Source of the DNA: OMSK01 sp902492995
Lineage (GTDB): Bacteria > Bacillota_I > Bacilli_A > RF39 > UBA660
Length of the DNA: 64,000 bases
Direction of reading: 5' to 3'
Assembly: GCA_902492995.1 (NCBI GenBank)
Contig: CABUNR010000003.1
Location: 1 to 64,000, forward strand
A model generated the notes under the pieces. That model worked only from the letters and a program-made list of their open reading frames with translations, did not search any database and was not told where the DNA came from. Numbering within the stretch: the first letter of the stretch is position 1; the number at the start of each line of letters is the position of its first letter. Position numbers and translations under genes: made by a program. This document shows, piece after piece, positions 1 to 9,023 of this stretch.

Positions 1-81
1 CAACTGGGGTTCAAATAAATTCTATTTAACTGTCTACTTTTTGTTGACTAGTTCAGCCTTAAATAATCTTCTGTTTTTTAT

Positions 82-1056
82 TTAAAATTTATTTACTATA
101 TCAATTATTTCCTTGCCATGAAAATTAATTTTCGTATCTGATAAAATACCTTTTAATTCATTTAGTGTTTTTGGCTTTATATTAATAATTTTTTCTAACT
201 CTTCGTTAGTAAATATATAATATGCAGGTATATTTTTTCTATTTGATTTTTCTTTTCTAAATAAAATCAATTTTTCTTTTAAAAATTCATTATTTTTTAC
301 TTTCTCAGTTACTTGATTATTATCATTTACTTTTTCTTTAAATTTATCAGCAAAATTATTATATTCATTAATATTTAGTTCTAATAAATTATTAGCTAGT
401 TCTTTCATACCTTTTTGTGTATTTAAATTTTTTCTATCATATTTTTTTAAATCGTTTTTTATATAATCTATTAATTGATCAACTCTGATTATATTGTTTT
501 TTATTTCTTTTGGCGCAAAATTTTTATTTAAAATAGATTCACTATTTGATAATACAACAAGTGGTTTATACCAACTATCAAAATAATTATTAATAATTAA
601 TTTTGAAATTAATCTAGAATTATCAAATTTAATTTTTTTTATTAATTCTGTATGTCTTGTTGCTTGCCTATATGGTGAATAAATTGCTTCTGTGTGATTA
701 TTAAAATTTCTAATAAATTGTCCTGTTTTATCTATTTTTATATCACCATATAAATTTTTACACTCAACTATATATGTATAACCTCTAGTTACTATTATAT
801 AATCAATTTGAGCTTTTTCATCATCTTGTTTAATAGTTATATCATGTATAACATACATTCCTATATCACAATTATCTAATTCAAATTCTATATTTTTTTC
901 ACCTTTTTGACCAATTTCTAATAGTTTTATTTGTTTTTTTATTTGTTCGTTTTTTTCATAATTAGGTATTTTTTTTAATTCTTTTATTTGTTCTTCCAAA
1001 TTGCCATTTCTTTTTAAAAATATAGCCTTATTTAATTTATTAAATATTATTCCCAT
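82..1056 (-). CDS. NERD-domain protein
   Basis: The 324-residue product has a NERD (nuclease-related) domain at about residues 45-165. Visible motifs are the GQKGE start of the domain, QIDYIIV with the acidic metal-site residue, and VECKN, which matches the E-x-K end of restriction-like nuclease folds. The N-terminal 45 residues and the Lys-rich C-terminal 120 residues look helical, and there is no signal peptide. NERD proteins are thought to act on DNA, but the substrate here is unknown. The start follows AAGGAT with normal spacing. It lies 15 bp downstream of the split gene at 1072-1917 and is probably in the same operon. The family call is good; the function is inferred only from the fold. 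Confidence 0.75.
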   Translation of the reverse strand: MGIIFNKLNKAIFLKRNGNLEEQIKELKKIPNYEKNEQIKKQIKLLEIGQKGEKNIEFELDNCDIGMYVIHDITIKQDDEKAQIDYIIVTRGYTYIVECKNLYGDIKIDKTGQFIRNFNNHTEAIYSPYRQATRHTELIKKIKFDNSRLISKLIINNYFDSWYKPLVVLSNSESILNKNFAPKEIKNNIIRVDQLIDYIKNDLKKYDRKNLNTQKGMKELANNLLELNINEYNNFADKFKEKVNDNNQVTEKVKNNEFLKEKLILFRKEKSNRKNIPAYYIFTNEELEKIINIKPKTLNELKGILSDTKINFHGKEIIDIVNKF

Positions 1057-1071
1057 TTTATTAATCCTTTT

Positions 1072-1917
1072 CTATTTTATTACTTTTCCATCTAAATTAC
1101 ATATATATGCATCTTTAAAAATATTTTTTATTTGATTTAGTTTTTCAGTATCTTTTTCTAATATTCTACCTACTAGTATTCCTTCAATAAAACATGCTGG
1201 GATTCCAAATATAATTGCAGATTCTCTATTTGTAGTAAAATCATCCCTATCACTATATATAAAATCATTAATAAAATATTCTTGTATAAAATTCTTTAAA
1301 ACTTCTTTATCAAATTCTAAATTAAAAATATCATTTTTTACTAATTTATCAGCTCCATCCATATTCATAATAAAAGCTATTTGAACACATGGATCATCTT
1401 TTGATAAATTAGGCATAAATCTTATTTCTTTTGTTTGTTCACAAGACCATATCCAATATTTTTTATTTCTTAATTCTTCTATTTTATCATCTATTTTTTT
1501 ATAAGGAACTAAACATGTTGTTTTAGACATTTTATCATCTCTACATATATACTTAAATGTTGCTCCACTATATAAATTAATATAATCTTTAAGTTCCATA
1601 TCACTTTATGTATTCCATACTGGAATACATAAAGGCGTTTTTTGATTTTTATTATAATTAATTGTTATATCTGGGCTTATAAATCCATTCTCTTTAATAT
1701 ATTTTAGTTTATCTATACTAAATTCTTGTAAAGCGCCTTCTCCTCTCATAAACATTCCTTTAGTTAATATAACACTATCTCCTATACTATATTTATTTAT
1801 TCTGTTTATATTATCTTTTAATGATAAATAATTATCTACCTGTTTTTTAAATACTTTTCTACTTTTATTATCACTAAATATTTCATCAATTTTTTTATAG
1901 AAAAATTCCTTATTCAT
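1072..1917 (-). pseudogene. unknown protein gene interrupted by one in-frame TAA
   Basis: Two reading frames, 1606-1917 (about 103 aa, ending IPVWNT) and 1072-1599 (175 aa, starting MELKDYIN), lie in the same frame. Only TAA-AGT-GAT separates them, so removing the TAA at 1606-1608 joins them into one protein of about 281 residues. I chose the ATG at 1917 because GGAGG sits 8 nt upstream; an in-frame ATG at 1944 has no Shine-Dalgarno sequence. The second half has no Shine-Dalgarno site of its own, which argues against two separate genes. The protein is soluble-looking and I do not recognise it. The stop lies inside a perfect 14-bp inverted repeat (1604-1634). It could be a recent pseudogene, a readthrough gene or a sequence error. 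Confidence 0.7.
1604..1634. repeat. perfect 14-bp inverted repeat with 3-nt loop, inside a coding region
   Basis: Positions 1604-1617 (CTTTATGTATTCCA) are the exact reverse complement of 1621-1634, with loop TAC. The repeat lies inside the split gene, and its downstream arm on the coding strand contains the in-frame TAA. It has no T-run, so it is not a terminator. Confidence 0.85.
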
Positions 1918-1952
1918 TTTTTCCCTCCAAAACAATAATAACATAAATTATT

Positions 1953-1991
1953 ATTAAAAAAACTTAAAACACTATCATTTGACAGTGTTTT
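1953..1991 (-). terminator. terminator of dacF
   Basis: On the minus strand AAAACACT (1991-1984) pairs with AGTGTTTT (1973-1966) across a 10-nt loop. A T-rich tract follows at 1962-1953, just after the dacF stop. Confidence 0.75.
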
Positions 1992-2003
1992 ACATGCTAT
2001 TAA

Positions 2004-3182
2004 TTAGAATTTTATATCTCCATTTAAAATACTTTTTAAATAAGTTCCATATAACTGTAATATATTAGCTTTTTTTAAATCTTCTTTTACAGTAACATCT
2101 AATTCTTTAATTTTTTTATTATCTTCCTTAACTATTATTTTTCCTATTTTACTTCCCTTTTTTATAGGTAATTTTATATTATTTAGTTTTAAATCATATG
2201 TAATTTTACCTATTTTATTTGTTTTTTCTGTTATAACAGAATAATTTTCAATTGGTACTATATTAACACTTTTATTTGATGCTTTTTCTATTTTTAATTT
2301 ATCAACAACTGTATTTTTATCAACAACTTTCATAGCTTTATATTTAGCAAATCCATAATCTAGTAAACTAGTCGTTTCACTACTTCTTACCTTTGTATCA
2401 GGTTCTCCCATTACAACGGATATAAGTCTCATATCATTTTTTTTAGCAGTTGCAGTTAGACAGTATCCAGCTTCTTTTGTATAACCTGTTTTTAGTCCAT
2501 CAACAACAGGATTGAATCTAACTAGTTTGTTTGTATTCACAAGCCATAGTTCTCTTTTAGTACCTTTTCTTAAATAATCTTCATAAATTGATGTAAATTC
2601 AAATACCTTTTCATGCTTTACAAGTTCTTTAGCAATTATTGACATATCATATGCACTTGAATAATGATTTGCTGTATCTAGGCCATGAGGATTTTTAAAC
2701 ACTGTATCTTTTAAACCTAATTCTTTAACCTTTTGATTCATTAAATTTACAAATTCTTCTTCACTTCCGGCAATATATTCTGAAAGTGCTACAACAGCAT
2801 CATTTCCACTTGCTACTGCAATACCTTTAAATAAATCATAAACTGTCATTTGTTCTCCAGTTTCTAAAAGGATTTGACTTCCTCCCATACTTGATGCATT
2901 AGCACTTGCTGTTACTTTATCATTCCATTTTATTACACCTTTATCTATATTTTCCATTATAAGTAACATACTCATAATTTTAGTCATAGAAGCAGGAGCT
3001 AGTTTTTCATGAGAATTTTTTTCGTATATAATTTTTCCTGTTGTTGCCTCTATTAAAATAGCACTTTTAGCATTAGGTGCCATATCAGTTATTTCATTAT
3101 CTACTAATACCGCATCACTAGCAAACACCATAGTTGGAAATATAAATAATATAATTAAAAATGTACTAATTATTTTTTTCAT
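2004..3182 (-). CDS. dacF: serine-type D-Ala-D-Ala carboxypeptidase (PBP5/DacF family)
   Basis: This is a low-molecular-weight penicillin-binding protein that trims the terminal D-Ala from peptidoglycan stem peptides outside the membrane. A signal peptide spans residues 1-22. The S11 peptidase domain carries the three active-site motifs SMTK (65-68, nucleophile Ser65), SGN (125-127) and KTG (231-233). A PBP5-type C-terminal beta domain and a short tail follow; at 392 residues the length is normal. It has its own terminator downstream. It is one of several wall-remodelling genes in this window, next to a transglutaminase-like protein and an M15 D,D-carboxypeptidase. The choice between the dacA and dacF names is uncertain; the activity class is not. 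Confidence 0.92.
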   Translation of the reverse strand: MKKIISTFLIILFIFPTMVFASDAVLVDNEITDMAPNAKSAILIEATTGKIIYEKNSHEKLAPASMTKIMSMLLIMENIDKGVIKWNDKVTASANASSMGGSQILLETGEQMTVYDLFKGIAVASGNDAVVALSEYIAGSEEEFVNLMNQKVKELGLKDTVFKNPHGLDTANHYSSAYDMSIIAKELVKHEKVFEFTSIYEDYLRKGTKRELWLVNTNKLVRFNPVVDGLKTGYTKEAGYCLTATAKKNDMRLISVVMGEPDTKVRSSETTSLLDYGFAKYKAMKVVDKNTVVDKLKIEKASNKSVNIVPIENYSVITEKTNKIGKITYDLKLNNIKLPIKKGSKIGKIIVKEDNKKIKELDVTVKEDLKKANILQLYGTYLKSILNGDIKF

Positions 3183-3213
3183 AACTCACCTCTAATAAAG
3201 CTTATGAAATTAA

Positions 3214-3240
3214 ATAAAAAAAAGAATAATTAATTCTTTT
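3214..3240 (-). terminator. terminator of the transglutaminase-like gene
   Basis: AAAGAAT (3221-3227) and ATTCTTT (3233-3239) form a hairpin overlapping the stop codon of the 3230-4330 gene. A T-run follows on the minus strand (3223-3215). Confidence 0.7.
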
Positions 3241-4330
3241 CTAAGACAATAATATCATCTATAATATAGTATTTTTTTAAATTTAATTCTTTTTTTATAT
3301 TATTAAAATCATTTTTAAAATTGTTAATATTATTCATTTTTAATTCTGTATATTTATTATTTAATAATTTTTTTAATTCGTGTAAATTTTTTTTGTTATA
3401 ATTATAGGTTAAATTATTCAATTTATAATAATTATATTTTTTTCCATTAATAATTGGATTCACCTTTTTATAATTAGATGAATAAAGATTTTTATTTTGA
3501 TTTAAAAATCCAATATATAATATGTTTGATGTTATGTTTTTTAAAATACTACTTTGTGTAACGTCATATATGTAATATTGATTATCTATTTTAACAATAT
3601 TCCATTCGTGACTATCACCTGTTAACCAAGAAGATTTTAAATTTCCAGACATTAATATAGAAGTAATTTTAATATTACTAAATATTAATTGTGAAGCTCT
3701 ACTATAACCGCTACACACAGGTGATAATTCATCATTAAAAGCTGAATATGCAGACTGACTCATGCTATCTTTTACATTGCCATAATTATTCTTTTTTCCT
3801 AAATATTCATATACATATTTAGTTTTATCATAATCACTCATATTATTAGTTTTTATTTTTATTTTATCTATTTCCTTTTTTATATATTTTATATTTTTTA
3901 AATATTCATCTTTACTCATTACATATTCAATTTTTATATTAACAACAGAGGAGTTTTTTCCCTTACTAACTTTTGTATATCCAAAATATATTATTTCAGG
4001 ATGATCGGTTATAACAGCATTACTAATTTTTTTTATTTCATTAAAATATTCATAATCATATTCAAATTTATAATCACTTAAATCTATTTTAAAACTATTA
4101 TTAAAATTTAATAAATTTTTAATAAAAATATCATATAAATTTTTTTCTTTTTTATTTAATTCTAATCTATAGTTTAATTCTTTAGATTTATATAATTCAT
4201 TTATATAATATTTTCCAGTATAATCCTTTTTTAATAAATTACTTATTTTATTATTTTTGTTATTTTTTATTAATTCAATTATAAAAAATATAATTAAAAT
4301 AATAATTATAAATTTAAATATTTTTTTCAT
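3230..4330 (-). CDS. membrane-anchored transglutaminase-like protein
   Basis: The 366-residue protein has one N-terminal membrane segment (about residues 5-20) and a Lys/Asn-rich extracellular part. The transglutaminase/protease-like core carries the catalytic triad: Cys206 in SPVCSGYS, His241 in DSHEWNIV and Asp256 in YIYDVTQ. In Firmicutes such proteins are usually cell-surface peptidases or cross-linking enzymes acting on wall or protein substrates; the substrate here cannot be told. The region before the core is family-specific. It ends in its own terminator and is probably a single gene between dacF and the UPF0316 gene. Confidence 0.75.
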   Translation of the reverse strand: MKKIFKFIIIILIIFFIIELIKNNKNNKISNLLKKDYTGKYYINELYKSKELNYRLELNKKEKNLYDIFIKNLLNFNNSFKIDLSDYKFEYDYEYFNEIKKISNAVITDHPEIIYFGYTKVSKGKNSSVVNIKIEYVMSKDEYLKNIKYIKKEIDKIKIKTNNMSDYDKTKYVYEYLGKKNNYGNVKDSMSQSAYSAFNDELSPVCSGYSRASQLIFSNIKITSILMSGNLKSSWLTGDSHEWNIVKIDNQYYIYDVTQSSILKNITSNILYIGFLNQNKNLYSSNYKKVNPIINGKKYNYYKLNNLTYNYNKKNLHELKKLLNNKYTELKMNNINNFKNDFNNIKKELNLKKYYIIDDIIVLEKN

Positions 4331-4356
4331 ATTAACACCAAATTAATTATATCATT

Positions 4357-4869
4357 TTATTTTCTTAAATAACCATTTTCAAGATATTTTGTTTCATTAA
4401 CTACTATAAATGCTTTTTTATCATAATTTTTAATGAATTTTTTTAAATGATTAAAATCATTTTTATCTATTTCTATAAAAAGCATAAATTTTTCTATTTT
4501 TTCATCATGACCCTTTACGTCTATAACTGATACAGCATAGCCATTATTTCTCAAATTATTTATTAAACTTGAATTACTAGTTATTACTTGTACACCAAAA
4601 TTTCCTTTTATATATTTACTTGATAGGTATGCTCCAATATATGTACCAGTTGCGAACCCTAATGCATATGCTATAGCAACAAATAAACTTGTTTCATTTG
4701 TATTTAATGCTTCCCTTGCAATAACAAACCATACAAATACTTCAACAAATCCTATTAAGGATGCTAAAAATTTTCTATCTTTTACTGTTACTATTGTTCT
4801 TATAGTGCCTAATGATACATCTATAATTCTAACAAAAAATATCTTAGCACATAGTAAAAATAAACTCAT
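4357..4869 (-). CDS. UPF0316 membrane protein (DUF5698 plus DUF2179)
   Basis: The 170-residue protein has three membrane helices in residues 1-85 (DUF5698-like, with the RIIDVSLGTIRTI motif typical of the family) followed by a soluble DUF2179-type domain (about 88-165, GYAVSVIDVKGHDEK). The length matches the family. No biochemical function is established. The gene is 26 bp upstream of the transglutaminase-like gene and divergent from the M15 peptidase at 4966. Confidence 0.85.
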   Translation of the reverse strand: MSLFLLCAKIFFVRIIDVSLGTIRTIVTVKDRKFLASLIGFVEVFVWFVIAREALNTNETSLFVAIAYALGFATGTYIGAYLSSKYIKGNFGVQVITSNSSLINNLRNNGYAVSVIDVKGHDEKIEKFMLFIEIDKNDFNHLKKFIKNYDKKAFIVVNETKYLENGYLRK

Positions 4870-4922
4870 AATTCACCTTCTTTATCTAATATTATAATGA
4901 TTTAAATATTCAATTATATACA

Positions 4923-4950
4923 TTTACTTTTTTTTTAAATTTGCTATAAT
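4923..4950 (+). promoter_or_regulatory. sigma-A promoter of the M15 peptidase gene
   Basis: TTTACT (4923-4928) and an extended -10 TGCTATAAT (TATAAT at 4945-4950) are separated by 16 bp. The ATG is only 16 nt further on, so the leader is very short. Confidence 0.6.
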
Positions 4951-4965
4951 TAAGATGGTGATACT

Positions 4966-5931
4966 ATGAAAAAAAGAAAATTAAAAAAGAATGTAAAAAA
5001 GTTTATTACTATTAGTTTAATTATTTTAGTAGTGTTAATATTAATTATTACGTCTATTATAAAAAAAATTAATTATATACATAGTTATGATTATAAATTA
5101 TTAAAAATAGGATATTCTAAAAATGAAATTACAGAAATTAAAAAATTAGATGATAATGATATAAATATATTACTTAATAAAAAGTATAATAAACTTATTG
5201 TTAAATTTATTAAACAAAAATATTTTATTTTTTCTAATTTAGATAGTTATTTGAAATTTTATCAAGAAAGTGATAATGATGATTTATCTTATACTATTAG
5301 CATGGTAAATGTTAAAGCAAATTATGATTTTTATGATAAAAAGGTAGTAACTAAAACTAATATTAAAGATTCTAATTTGATGCTTGTTAATAAATATAAT
5401 TATTTAACTAAAGATTATGTTCCTACTGATTTAGTTGATGTTAAAAATTATTATGCTTACGGAGAAAATAAAATTAAAAAAGAAGTATATGATAGCTTTT
5501 TAAAAATGTGGAATGATGCTAAAGCGGAAAATTTAAATTTAATTATTACATCTGCTTATAGAGGATATGATTATCAAGAAAAATTATGGAATTCATATGC
5601 AAGTAATAGTGGTGAGGAATGGGCAGATAGCGTTGCTGCCAGAGCAGGTTTTTCTGAACATCAAACTGGGCTTACTTTAGATATTGTAACATATGGAACT
5701 AAAATGAATAATTTTGAGGAAACTAATGAATTTAAATGGTTAAGTAAAAATGCTTATAAATATGGTTTTATCCTTAGATATCCAAAAGGAAAAGAAAAAA
5801 TAACAGGATATTCATATGAATCATGGCATTATAGATACGTTGGAGTTGATGCAGCTAAAAAAATATATAATGAAAATATTACTTTTGATGAATATTATGC
5901 ATATTATATAAATAATAAAAAGGAATCATGA
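4966..5931 (+). CDS. M15 family D-alanyl-D-alanine carboxypeptidase (VanY-like)
   Basis: This is a zinc D,D-carboxypeptidase that removes terminal D-Ala from peptidoglycan precursors. Residues 1-32 hold a positively charged start and one membrane segment, followed by about 120 residues of stalk or unassigned domain. The VanY/M15B domain spans about 150-315. Zinc and catalytic residues are visible: His232 and Asp239 in SEHQTGLTLD, and Glu285 and His288 in YESWHYR. The domain is closely similar to the lipoprotein at 25175 (shared YGFILRYPKGKEKITG), so the two are paralogues. Nothing nearby suggests a glycopeptide-resistance operon; general wall trimming is more likely. Confidence 0.88.
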   Translation: MKKRKLKKNVKKFITISLIILVVLILIITSIIKKINYIHSYDYKLLKIGYSKNEITEIKKLDDNDINILLNKKYNKLIVKFIKQKYFIFSNLDSYLKFYQESDNDDLSYTISMVNVKANYDFYDKKVVTKTNIKDSNLMLVNKYNYLTKDYVPTDLVDVKNYYAYGENKIKKEVYDSFLKMWNDAKAENLNLIITSAYRGYDYQEKLWNSYASNSGEEWADSVAARAGFSEHQTGLTLDIVTYGTKMNNFEETNEFKWLSKNAYKYGFILRYPKGKEKITGYSYESWHYRYVGVDAAKKIYNENITFDEYYAYYINNKKES

Positions 5932-5940
5932 TTCCTTTTT
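5917..5940. terminator. terminator at the end of the M15 peptidase gene
   Basis: AAAAAGGAATCA and TGATTCCTTTTT form a perfect 12-bp palindrome that overlaps the TGA stop. The A and T flanks allow it to work in either direction. Confidence 0.75.
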
Positions 5941-5948
5941 ATTATGAG

Positions 5949-6065
5949 ATATTAAAGGAGATATTACCTTGTCATAATACTTATTAGTTCACAGTAAAAC
6001 TAAATCGGATACTATATGGTAGTCTGCTATAGATATATACGGTAATTATATATATCCTTTAATAT
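5949..6065. other. structured or terminal-inverted-repeat element between convergent genes
   Basis: This 117-bp stretch has no ORF. Its ends are ATATTAAAGGA (5949-5959) and the exact complement TCCTTTAATAT (6055-6065). Inside them ATTACC (5963-5968) pairs with GGTAAT (6041-6046). Within that lie a hairpin TTAGTT/AACTAA (5984-6003, 8-nt loop CACAGTAA) and a smaller one ACTA/TAGT (6011-6023). The layout could be a closed multi-branched RNA or a miniature inverted-repeat element. I see no strong promoter for it and do not recognise an Rfam-type core. Confidence 0.45.
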
Positions 6066-6075
6066 TATCTGCATT

Positions 6076-6915
6076 TTAAACTTTTTTATCACTAGTATTT
6101 TCTACCATATTATAATTATTAACATTAATTGCTATTCCAATAACAAGTATATAAGAAATTATATAAATCCACATCATTAATACAATAATATTGGATAAAT
6201 TACCATAAAATCTATCATAATTTGCTATATTATTCGCATAATAAGAATATAAGGCTGTTACAATAATCCAACAAATTGTTGTGAATATTGCTCCCTTAGT
6301 TACACTTTTACTTTTTATTTTTTTATCAGGTGCTACTACATATATAAATTTTAATATTATATATATTATTATAAAAGCAATTGGCCATTTTAAATATACA
6401 AATAAATTATATATTAAACATGGAGTATTGTTAAATATTTGAAAACTCAATATAAATTTTACAATCATATTTCCAAATGCTAGAACAAATAAAATAAAAA
6501 CAAATAAGAACATTAATAGTATTGTTAAAAATAATGCTTTTATTCTACCTTTTATATAATTTTTATTTTTTATTCTATATAAAGTATTAGATGTTAATGT
6601 AATTGCATATGCTCCATTTGATACCAATATAAATCCTACTAAAAAATATAAAACCACCCCATTACTTCCATTTGATTCAATAAATGGTTTTATTAAATCA
6701 GTTACAGCTGTTGGTATTATTTTAGCTAAAAAGTCTATTATATCTATATCAGATATTCCTAACATATTACAAATAATTGCTATTAAAGTTATAAATGGTA
6801 TTAATGAAAGAATTAAAAAAAATGATAAATGACCTGGTAATATTTTCATTTCTTCTTTATTTATAAGTTCAAATAATTCATTTAAATATTCTTTTACTAT
6901 TTTCATATATTTCAC
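6076..6915 (-). CDS. YihY/BrkB family inner membrane protein
   Basis: The 279-residue protein has about six membrane helices and the family hallmarks: an N-terminal GHLSFFLILSLIPF helix, a Gly/Asn-rich GSNGVVLYFLVG segment, and a C-terminal helix pair. The family was once called RNase BN by mistake; its real role is unknown, and transport or envelope functions have been proposed. It is probably a single gene, convergent with the M15 peptidase. Confidence 0.88.
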   Translation of the reverse strand: MKYMKIVKEYLNELFELINKEEMKILPGHLSFFLILSLIPFITLIAIICNMLGISDIDIIDFLAKIIPTAVTDLIKPFIESNGSNGVVLYFLVGFILVSNGAYAITLTSNTLYRIKNKNYIKGRIKALFLTILLMFLFVFILFVLAFGNMIVKFILSFQIFNNTPCLIYNLFVYLKWPIAFIIIYIILKFIYVVAPDKKIKSKSVTKGAIFTTICWIIVTALYSYYANNIANYDRFYGNLSNIIVLMMWIYIISYILVIGIAINVNNYNMVENTSDKKV

Positions 6916-6943
6916 CTAATATAATATTATACTAATTAAAAAA

Positions 6944-6964
6944 AAAAGTCAAAAATGACTTTTT
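6944..6964 (-). terminator. terminator of the GGDEF-protein gene
   Basis: AAAAGTCA (6944-6951) and TGACTTTT (6956-6963) form a hairpin around the stop codon of the 6963-9008 gene. Minus-strand T-runs follow. Confidence 0.75.
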
Positions 6965-9008
6965 AATTTTGAATTTCTTCTTTATTATTTTTCATATCAA
7001 GTGTTGCCTCGTTTATAGCATCATCTATTGTTTTTAATTCATCTGGTATCATGCTATATCCTATTGCTGCTCCAAATCCATGTTTCAAATCTTTTAATTC
7101 TTTGTTAAGTTTTCTTATATATGTTACTACTTGTTTTTCATCATATTCTACCATATAAATTAAGAATTCATTACCATTTGTTCTCATTATTTCAGTATTT
7201 TCTATCTGCGTTTTAATAAGAATTGATGCGGCTTCTTTTATTATATTGTCCCCTTCTTCATGACCATAATTATCATTTATATATGCAACATTATTTAAAT
7301 CTACAACAATAATTGCTTGTGGATATACTTCACTGCTATCCCATTTTTCCATTGAATCATTCAAATAATTTCTATTTTTTAAGGATGTAAGCATATCAAT
7401 ATATTTTAATTTATCTTCTTTACTTATTGTTATTTTTTTCTTTTTTGGTTTTATTTTTTTTATTAATATTATTGTTGATATAATAACTAATATTATAAAA
7501 ATGCCAATAATTATAAGTGATAATTTATTATCCGTAATTTTTTCTATAAACATTTTATAATTTATATTATTTTCAAATTCTTTTATGTTTATATATGATA
7601 GATAGAAATCAAAATATTCATTAAATATTTTATTTGCTTCTATACTTCTTGAAATATACGTATATGATGAATTTAAATTAAAGATATAATTTATTTTATA
7701 ATCTTTTAGAGAATTGTATAAATACATATCATAAGTATTTTTGTCAATAACTATAACATCATTTTCTTTTTTCTTTTTAAGTAAATCATTTATATTGTTA
7801 TAAGATGTAACTTTTATTTTGTTATCTATTAATTCTTGTTCTATTTTACTATTTTTTATTGTTATTACATTCATATCTTTTAATGATGCAATAGAATTTA
7901 TATTATATTTTTTTTCTATCTTTGATAATATTACAATTTTTTCATCATAAGTTGATATTGTTTCAAATATATCTAAATCATATTTATTAATATTAGATGC
8001 ATTCATATAGAAATCAACTTGATTTTTATTAAAACTATTTACTAATTCATCATAATTTTTATATTCTTGATAACTTACTTCTATATCAGCTATTTTAGCA
8101 AATCCTTTAATAATTTCATAATTTATACCTACTAATCTGTCTCCTATTGATGAATCATATGGAGCATAATTTATATAGGCATATTTATATCTTTTGCTTC
8201 TAAAATTAACTTTTTCTTGTTCATATATTTGTTTAAAACTAAAATAATTATCTGAAAAATTTTTATTATATGAATCATTATAGTCTTCTTTATACCATTT
8301 TTTATAGTATTTTTCTATTATTTTATTTAATCTTTTTGAATTACCTAATTCTAATACAAAATACTTTTTCATTTCTGTTATATTATAACTTATATTAAAG
8401 TTTTCTTTTTCAACTATTTCTTTTAAATAAATTGTTTTTGGCAATATTATTGCATTTATATTGCTACTTGTACTATTCATATCTGCTAATAGTTTTGTGC
8501 TATTATCATATGCTTTATATAATAAATTTTCATTTGATTTTAAATAATAACTAATTTTATCTAAATCAGTTGATAAAACTCCTACATTATATGAGCTTAT
8601 ATCATCTATATTATTGTATTTAATATTTTCTTTTGTTATTAATACATAGTTATCTTCATATATTTTTATATCATTTTGTTTTACTTCATCAACTATTTTA
8701 AATGCATAATTACTAGTAGGATTTTCTCCATATTCATATGAAAGCTTATTAAAATTAAGTTCTGTATTTTTTTCTAATGAGCTTATAAAGTCAAAGAATA
8801 CTCCATTACCATCATAATTAAATACAGGTATATTGTTAACTACTGAAAGATCGATTACTTTGTTTTTATTTTTTTCTATCCATTGTTTTTCAAGGATAGT
8901 TAATGTTGTATTTTTATCTTTTTTATTTAAATACGTGTATAAACCCGTTAATATAGAAAGTATAATTATTAATATTATACTTATTATTGCGATTTTCTTT
9001 TTTTTCAT
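6963..9008 (-). CDS. membrane protein with substrate-binding-like sensor and degenerate GGDEF domain
   Basis: The 681-residue protein begins with a membrane anchor (about 5-25). Two extracellular segments resembling family 3 periplasmic solute-binding domains follow (about 35-245 and 265-490), then a second membrane helix (about 500-525) and a cytoplasmic GGDEF domain (about 545-680). The DLNNVAYINDNYGHEEGD motif is good. The signature GG(D/E)EF reads NGNEF (611-615), with both the first Gly and the metal-site acidic residue changed to Asn. By family knowledge this should abolish diguanylate cyclase activity, so it may be a receptor or a non-cyclic enzyme. It lies 15 bp after the small membrane gene at 9024 and they are probably co-transcribed. 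Confidence 0.75.
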   Translation of the reverse strand: MKKKKIAIISIILIIILSILTGLYTYLNKKDKNTTLTILEKQWIEKNKNKVIDLSVVNNIPVFNYDGNGVFFDFISSLEKNTELNFNKLSYEYGENPTSNYAFKIVDEVKQNDIKIYEDNYVLITKENIKYNNIDDISSYNVGVLSTDLDKISYYLKSNENLLYKAYDNSTKLLADMNSTSSNINAIILPKTIYLKEIVEKENFNISYNITEMKKYFVLELGNSKRLNKIIEKYYKKWYKEDYNDSYNKNFSDNYFSFKQIYEQEKVNFRSKRYKYAYINYAPYDSSIGDRLVGINYEIIKGFAKIADIEVSYQEYKNYDELVNSFNKNQVDFYMNASNINKYDLDIFETISTYDEKIVILSKIEKKYNINSIASLKDMNVITIKNSKIEQELIDNKIKVTSYNNINDLLKKKKENDVIVIDKNTYDMYLYNSLKDYKINYIFNLNSSYTYISRSIEANKIFNEYFDFYLSYINIKEFENNINYKMFIEKITDNKLSLIIIGIFIILVIISTIILIKKIKPKKKKITISKEDKLKYIDMLTSLKNRNYLNDSMEKWDSSEVYPQAIIVVDLNNVAYINDNYGHEEGDNIIKEAASILIKTQIENTEIMRTNGNEFLIYMVEYDEKQVVTYIRKLNKELKDLKHGFGAAIGYSMIPDELKTIDDAINEATLDMKNNKEEIQN

Positions 9009-9023
9009 TTTTACTCCTCTTTA

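Noticed and set aside
4966..5931. Vancomycin-resistance cluster
   Set aside because: Two VanY-like M15 enzymes are present but no vanH, vanA or vanX and no VanS/VanR pair; general wall trimming is simpler.
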